DNA of 64,000 nucleotides from Bacteriovorax sp. (GTDB taxonomy: Bacteria > Bdellovibrionota > Bacteriovoracia > Bacteriovoracales > Bacteriovoracaceae): positions 1 to 64,000 of the forward strand of contig JACMPM010000015.1 of NCBI GenBank assembly GCA_014377485.1. Reading direction: 5' to 3'. This document shows, in pieces, positions 60,391-64,000 of this stretch. Position numbers and translations under genes: made by a program. Position 1 is the stretch's first letter. Every line of letters starts with the position of its first letter. The notes beneath the pieces were generated by a model. It saw only the letters and a program-made list of their open reading frames with translations. It was not told the DNA's origin and ran no database searches.

Positions 60391-60953
60391 TTTTTTATTC
60401 TCCAAAGAATTTCTCAATGATGACACTAGGGAAATTTTACAATATCCTCCAATGCTCTCTCAAATTTTATTTCATGGAAAGAATTGTTAACAGTAGTATC
60501 AATTTTGTCTAACAGACTTATAACTGGAAATGGCGTTGACGCTGTTAAAAACGATTTGAGAAGTGTCATTTTTCTGAATTTGAATTTGTAGAGACTCTTT
60601 CAGACAAAAAAATTAACGCCAGAATTTGGTGATTGATGACGTAACTCATTGCAATATGCCGCCGCCTCTCGATTGAATCTTTTAGATCAAATGCTCGGCT
60701 TTCTTCAATCGTTTGTCATGATGAACAAGATTTACTGCTCTTTTAGAAAACTTTGGGAAACTAACGATTAACAAAATTTATCACTTCGATGAATGCTCGG
60801 TATTTAAAAGTTAGATTGATTCCCTTTAAATAGATTGGAGTTCTTTCTTAAGATTTTGTCCCTCTTAGATACATCTTATACACATGGCATTTTAACTATT
60901 TAGTTTTATTTACTACTTTGCTTTCTATGCTTTTTTAAGATAACTTTTATTAC
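60391..60953. other. Intergenic region with possible degraded coding remnants
   Basis: 563 bp with no intact gene. On the minus strand, LIVSFPKFSKRAVNLVHHDK followed by RLKKAEHLI and a stop can be read between about 60775 and 60680. In another frame, SKRFNREAAAYCNELRHQSP and NSGVNFFV end at a TGA near 60605. Both look coding-like but are broken by stops and a frame change. They may be remains of one gene; I could not assign a family. Confidence 0.3.
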
Positions 60954-61430
60954 ATGGGCGATGAAAAAAAACCTATTCCAATTGATGTTAGTAAAATTAA
61001 TCTTGAGTTAATGAAACTTAAAGTTACTGATATGCCTTCCTTGCTAGAGTATGCTCATACAGTTGGTGGCTTTTCTTTTTTTCCAACAAATGAAGGTCAA
61101 ATTAAAAGTCACGCTCGCGAAGCAATGAAAGAGCAGACCGAAGAGCAACTTAATTTAATTTTTGAACAAATGAAAACTCTCGCAAGACAAGTCCAAGATA
61201 TAAAAAAACGCGTTTTTATTTCTGATCTTATTTATAATGTGGAGATGACATTTACTCCCGTTATTGGAAAATGTTACTATTTATACGAAATAGATAATGG
61301 AAAAAGATTTTTGTCACTTATTTCACCTAAGGAATGGGGCGAAAAAATGAAGGATAAATATATTGCCGAAGTCCGACTCAATGCCGATCACACCTGGAAA
61401 GTAATCAATTCAACAATTGAATTTGATTAA
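60954..61430 (+). CDS. DUF2452 protein
   Basis: A 158-residue protein. The DUF2452 blocks are clear: LLEYAHTVGGFSFFPTNEGQ, IKSHAREAMKEQTEEQLNLI, FEQMKTLARQVQDIKKRVFI, GKCYYLYE and LNADHTWKVI at the end. Cytoplasmic and helical with a small beta part. The family is uncharacterised. It is 5 bp before the FAD enzyme gene on the same strand, so the two probably work or are regulated together. Confidence 0.85.
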   Translation: MGDEKKPIPIDVSKINLELMKLKVTDMPSLLEYAHTVGGFSFFPTNEGQIKSHAREAMKEQTEEQLNLIFEQMKTLARQVQDIKKRVFISDLIYNVEMTFTPVIGKCYYLYEIDNGKRFLSLISPKEWGEKMKDKYIAEVRLNADHTWKVINSTIEFD

Positions 61431-61435
61431 TAATA

Positions 61436-62374
61436 ATGATTAAAGATTATATAATTATCGGCGCAGGCTTAAGTGGTTTAAACACCGCGAGAAAGATAAA
61501 AGAAATTGGACTTGGAAGTGTTTTAATCCTTGAGAAATCTCGAGGAATTGGTGGACGGATGGCCACCAGAAGAACTTTAGAGACTCGTTTTGACCACGGT
61601 GCTCAGTTTTACCGGGTCAAGTCTGATATTTCTGAACTTCATGAGTGGTGGAAAGTTAAAAATATTAGCCACAGATGGTTTGTGTCTTTTAAAGGTGATC
61701 ATTGGTGCTCAGATCAGGGAATGACTGCTCTTGCTAAAAGTATCGTGGACGGATTAGAAATCGCTTTAGAAAAACAAATTCATACAATTCGTTATGATAA
61801 TAATATTTGGAAACTAGTCTCAGATAAAAATGAAGAATGGGAGTGCCGCAACTTAATTATTTCAGCCCCCCTTCCACAAGCGTTGTTGATTCTAGAGCGA
61901 TCAAGTCTTAAGCAAATTGATTTACAGGAAATAGCTGAGCTAAAGAAAATTCAATATACGAAAGCGCTGATTGGCCTGCTGATATTAGAGCAGGATATTT
62001 TGATCAATGAGTTTGGTTATGAGGAATTTCAAAGTGGAGACTTCTTTTCAATAACTGATCAAAAAATGAAAGGCGTTAGCAAAATTTCTGCAATAACTAT
62101 TACGATGTCGCCTACTTTTTCTGAGTCTGAATTTGATAATGCAGATGATGTTGTCATGACTAAAATTTTAAAAATTTTCAAAGAAAAATATCCAATGGCG
62201 ATGATTACAGGATCTGAATTAAAAAAGTGGCGTTATTGTCAGCCTCTCTCCAAATATAAGAGTTTTTATTTTGAGGTGGCCCCAAAGCTTTATTTGATTG
62301 GTGATGCCTTTGGAGGAGCAAGCTTATTAGGAGCTGTGCGGTCCTCAGAAGCACTTTGTGACTACATTTTTTAA
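61436..62374 (+). CDS. Renalase-like NAD(P)/FAD-dependent oxidoreductase
   Basis: A 312-residue flavoprotein. The dinucleotide-binding motif is DYIIIGAGLSGLNTARKI (GxGxxG), then LEKSRGIGGRMATRR and RFDHGAQFYRV, the signature of bacterial renalase-like amine-oxidase-fold proteins. The C-terminal LYLIGDAFGGASLLGAVRSS is the second FAD block. Bacterial renalases oxidise misreduced forms of NAD(P)H; that substrate is likely but not proven here. Cotranscribed with the DUF2452 gene. Confidence 0.85.
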   Translation: MIKDYIIIGAGLSGLNTARKIKEIGLGSVLILEKSRGIGGRMATRRTLETRFDHGAQFYRVKSDISELHEWWKVKNISHRWFVSFKGDHWCSDQGMTALAKSIVDGLEIALEKQIHTIRYDNNIWKLVSDKNEEWECRNLIISAPLPQALLILERSSLKQIDLQEIAELKKIQYTKALIGLLILEQDILINEFGYEEFQSGDFFSITDQKMKGVSKISAITITMSPTFSESEFDNADDVVMTKILKIFKEKYPMAMITGSELKKWRYCQPLSKYKSFYFEVAPKLYLIGDAFGGASLLGAVRSSEALCDYIF

Positions 62375-62468
62375 GCTCTTTTTAGTCTTTATCTGTAAAA
62401 TTTACAACAATATACCATGGCTTAATCCTTCCTAGTATTATCCATTTTTATATTATTTGGAGAATGTA

Positions 62469-62540
62469 ATGCGAGCTTTGAGTTTTACTAAAACGGCACT
62501 GATCACTTTAAAGCGAAGAGCGATAAGTGATTACGATTAA
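62469..62540 (+). CDS. 23-residue peptide ORF with strong RBS
   Basis: ATG 62469, with TTGGAG eight bases upstream, gives MRALSFTKTALITLKRRAIS DYD written in two parts: MRALSFTKTALITLKRR and AISDYD. It is short and basic with a hydrophobic patch. An ATG at 62464 is followed at once by TAA (ATGTAATG), so a start-stop element overlaps its start. It precedes the response-regulator gene by 61 bases on the same strand, so it may be a leader peptide. Coding is plausible but unproven. Confidence 0.4.
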   Translation: MRALSFTKTALITLKRRAISDYD

Positions 62541-62601
62541 AAAATTTCAGAAAGCCTGATTTTTTTAACAAATGGAAAAATAAAAATTAATTAGGGAAAT
62601 T

Positions 62602-62991
62602 ATGAAACAGCCATACCGAATTCTTTTAACTGAAGATGATCGAGATATTAGAGAATTAGTTTTTGAACTACTAAAAGGCGAAGATTTTGACTGTGTCCAA
62701 GCATCTGATGGACTAGAAGCTAAACAAATTCTTGAAAAAGAAAAATTCGATCTCCTGATCACCGATTTAAGAATGCCTAGAATGGATGGTGTAGAACTGC
62801 TTGAATGGTGTCGCCAATCAAAAATCCATTTTCCGGTTATTTTTATTTCGGCCAATACTGAATTATTGCCTAAAGAACAACTGGCCTTGGAAGATTGCTG
62901 TGCGGCCATTATTAATAAACCAATGGATATGGATTCAATTCTCAGGGCAATTGCTGAAGCAAAAACCAGAAATCATCTTTTACATTGTTAG
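62602..62991 (+). CDS. Single-domain response regulator (CheY-like receiver)
   Basis: A 129-residue receiver with the acidic pair D12/D13 (TEDDRD), phospho-acceptor D55 (LLITDLRMPRMDG), switch Ser83 (VIFISANTE) and the conserved K106 (INKPMD). There is no output domain. A Cys pair lies at CC 99-100 near the end. It accepts phosphate from an unlinked kinase and acts by protein contact. Clear upstream RBS (AGGGA). A 23-codon ORF precedes it. Confidence 0.92.
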   Translation: MKQPYRILLTEDDRDIRELVFELLKGEDFDCVQASDGLEAKQILEKEKFDLLITDLRMPRMDGVELLEWCRQSKIHFPVIFISANTELLPKEQLALEDCCAAIINKPMDMDSILRAIAEAKTRNHLLHC

Positions 62992-63126
62992 TCCCTTGAA
63001 AGAAGCCGCTGTTATGTCTTCTCCAAACGGGCCGCCGACATTGGGTTCATAGTCTTCAGGATTATTGCAATCCTCTAGATCTATGCGGCCAAGGGCACCT
63101 ATACCTCTTAAAAAAACTATTTTTTA
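62980..63126 (-). pseudogene. Coding-like fragment antisense to the receiver end
   Basis: The minus frame reads IVFLRGIGALGRIDLEDCNN, PEDYEPNVGGPFGEDITAAS, FKGLTM, then TAA at 62980-62982. The codon pattern and composition look like real protein, but upstream there is a TAA and no standard start. It overlaps the 3' end of the receiver gene by 12 bp. It may be the end of a decayed gene. The rest of 62992-63256 shows nothing. Confidence 0.4.
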
Positions 63127-63256
63127 TTATTCAAACTAAAATTTAAGTTGATAAAATATTTTCTGCCTATTATGTTAAGAATACATTCCCGACAAAAAGA
63201 TTACAGTTATCAAAAAAGGCTCCTGGAGACTTGTAAATAGTGCTATTCTACTCCCC

Positions 63257-63805
63257 ATGCATTCTCTTAAAAATCTCTGGGACGTTCTGCTTCTCTTTTT
63301 TCTTCCTATTGGTGGCGGAATTCCTGCTGGTGTAATGCTTGCACAAAAGCGCGGCTTTGAATGGCCCGTGATGATGCTCCTTTATTTATTTTCGGATGTT
63401 ATTTTAGCCTGCGCCTTTGAACCCTTTATGCTTCTTTTCATGAAGTACGGAAAACGCATTCAATTCTTCGCTCGTGTAAGCGAAGTCATGAAACTCATGA
63501 TTGCAAAATCACTCGAGCACTACGGAAATAGTACAGGTATATTTCCTCTCATAATGATTGCTTTCGGAGCTGATCCAATGACTGGTCGAGCGGTTGCACT
63601 AGCGGCGGGCCACGGTTTTTTTGTAGGTTGGATGATCGCCATTGCGGGCGACATGATTTATTTTACTGTTGTGATGGCCTCTACTCTCTGGCTTAAAAGT
63701 ATCGTTGGTGATGGAACTTGGACCATGATTATTATCTTTACTTTTATGATGATGATTCCAATTGTCTTTCGACGGATTCAACAAAAATTTCAAAAGAATA
63801 AGTAA
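63257..63805 (+). CDS. Integral membrane protein of unknown function
   Basis: A 182-residue protein with about four to five membrane segments: VLLLFFLPIGGGIPAGVMLA, VMMLLYLFSDVILACAFEPF, AVALAAGHGFFVGWMIAIAG and WTMIIIFTFMMMIPIVF. A cytoplasmic-type loop (KYGKRIQFFARVSEVMKLMI) is basic. A GADPMTGRAVALAAGHG stretch between helices could be functional. The C-terminal tail is basic (RRIQQKFQKNK). Small DedA-like or unknown transporter scaffolds look similar, but no family motif is definite. Confidence 0.6.
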   Translation: MHSLKNLWDVLLLFFLPIGGGIPAGVMLAQKRGFEWPVMMLLYLFSDVILACAFEPFMLLFMKYGKRIQFFARVSEVMKLMIAKSLEHYGNSTGIFPLIMIAFGADPMTGRAVALAAGHGFFVGWMIAIAGDMIYFTVVMASTLWLKSIVGDGTWTMIIIFTFMMMIPIVFRRIQQKFQKNK

Positions 63806-63860
63806 CCCTAGAATATATGTTTTAAAACTATTCTAGAAACATAACTATTTCGTAATGAAT

Positions 63861-63877
63861 TTGGCACATCTCTTGCT
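63861..63877 (+). promoter_or_regulatory. Sigma-54 (RpoN) promoter
   Basis: TTGGCACATCTCTTGCT matches the consensus TGGCAC-N5-TTGCW, with GG (63863-63864) and GC (63875-63876) ten bases apart as required. The start of transcription would be near 63888, leaving a leader of about 90 bases before the ATG at 63978. This implies control by RpoN and an enhancer-binding activator. The downstream gene is cut by the window end. Confidence 0.8.
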
Positions 63878-63977
63878 ATTTATATGCTGACAAACGGCGG
63901 AGACAATATTTACAGAGGTGCTTTTGCCACAGCACTTGTTAGTGAAGCCGCAAACTTAATACAAGAAAGGAGAAAGT

Positions 63978-64000
63978 ATGAAAGGTTTTATAGGAAATAT
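63978..64000 (+). CDS. Start of a gene cut by the window end
   Basis: ATG 63978 is preceded by AAAGGAG at ideal spacing and opens MKGFIGN. It lies about 100 bases after a sigma-54 promoter. Only seven complete codons are visible, so the product cannot be named. Confidence 0.65.

Noticed and set aside
1-64000. tRNA, rRNA, insertion sequences and prophage
   Set aside because: No tRNA-like cloverleaf with a GGTTCGA-type arm, no rRNA stretch, no intact transposase or integrase and no terminal repeats were seen.

Overview
The window is a low-GC chromosomal segment of a Gram-negative bacterium. It encodes outer-membrane barrel proteins, many lipoproteins with clear lipoboxes, an OmpA-type protein, a Wzz/SLBB/O-antigen-ligase set and a wealth of small secreted proteins of unknown function. 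That mix, together with full menaquinone genes, a class I lysyl-tRNA synthetase and the low GC, fits the Bdellovibrionota (Bacteriovorax/Halobacteriovorax/Peredibacter type). This placement is inference from gene content, not a phylogenetic result. No rRNA, tRNA, CRISPR array, insertion sequence or prophage was seen.

Layout. 1-7.5 kb: tail of an MBL-fold hydrolase, a lipoxygenase-like protein, an orphan membrane histidine kinase, a secreted serine beta-lactamase-family protein, small secreted proteins, and rlmF coupled to a tiny membrane protein. 7.5-11.2 kb: a polysaccharide polymerase/ligase, an SLBB protein and a divergent Wzz-like chain-length protein. 11.2-14.2 kb: a LysR regulator, a Bcr/CflA drug exporter and an overlapping 4Fe-4S protein. 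14.2-24.3 kb: mostly single genes, including an HEWGTFTS protein, a 2Fe-2S ferredoxin-like protein, a GSTCD-type methyltransferase, a DUF3445 haem protein, an L,D-transpeptidase, an OmpA lipoprotein, a solute-binding protein, an EamA transporter and a membrane-fused peroxiredoxin-like protein. 24.4-34.4 kb: asnB with a pseudouridine synthase, RMD1/DUF155, sufE-hemB, a secreted S1-type protease, cysE-cysK, a porin-like barrel and two small lipoproteins.

34.5-41.3 kb holds the menaquinone region: ubiE-menF-menD-menA-menC as one overlapping minus-strand operon, with a divergent polyprenyl diphosphate synthase that could supply the side chain. menB, menE and menH are absent here. 41.3-47.4 kb: two tandem Cys-rich paralogues with different proline-rich repeat tracts, lysS (class I), an outer-membrane protein, the PA2779-PA2778 pair, and a DUF883-like gene preceded by a CsbD-family reading frame broken by one stop codon. 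48.2-52.6 kb: a complete livKHMGF branched-chain amino-acid ABC transporter. 53-64 kb: NamZ/DUF1343, a secreted lipoprotein, an arylsulfotransferase-like propeller protein, a FabZ-like dehydratase, an SDR/DUF2867 protein, DUF2452 plus a renalase-like FAD enzyme, an orphan receiver, and a perfect sigma-54 promoter in front of a gene cut by the window edge.

I found no obvious new defence or biosynthetic system. The most unusual signals are the lipoxygenase-like protein with altered metal-ligand positions, several small genes that read cleanly except for a single in-frame stop (21.4, 47.2 and 57.2 kb), two relics of one unnamed 'FVKNP' family, a possible RBS-masking hairpin at 34.15 kb, and tiny ORFs with strong RBSs that ordinary annotation would miss.
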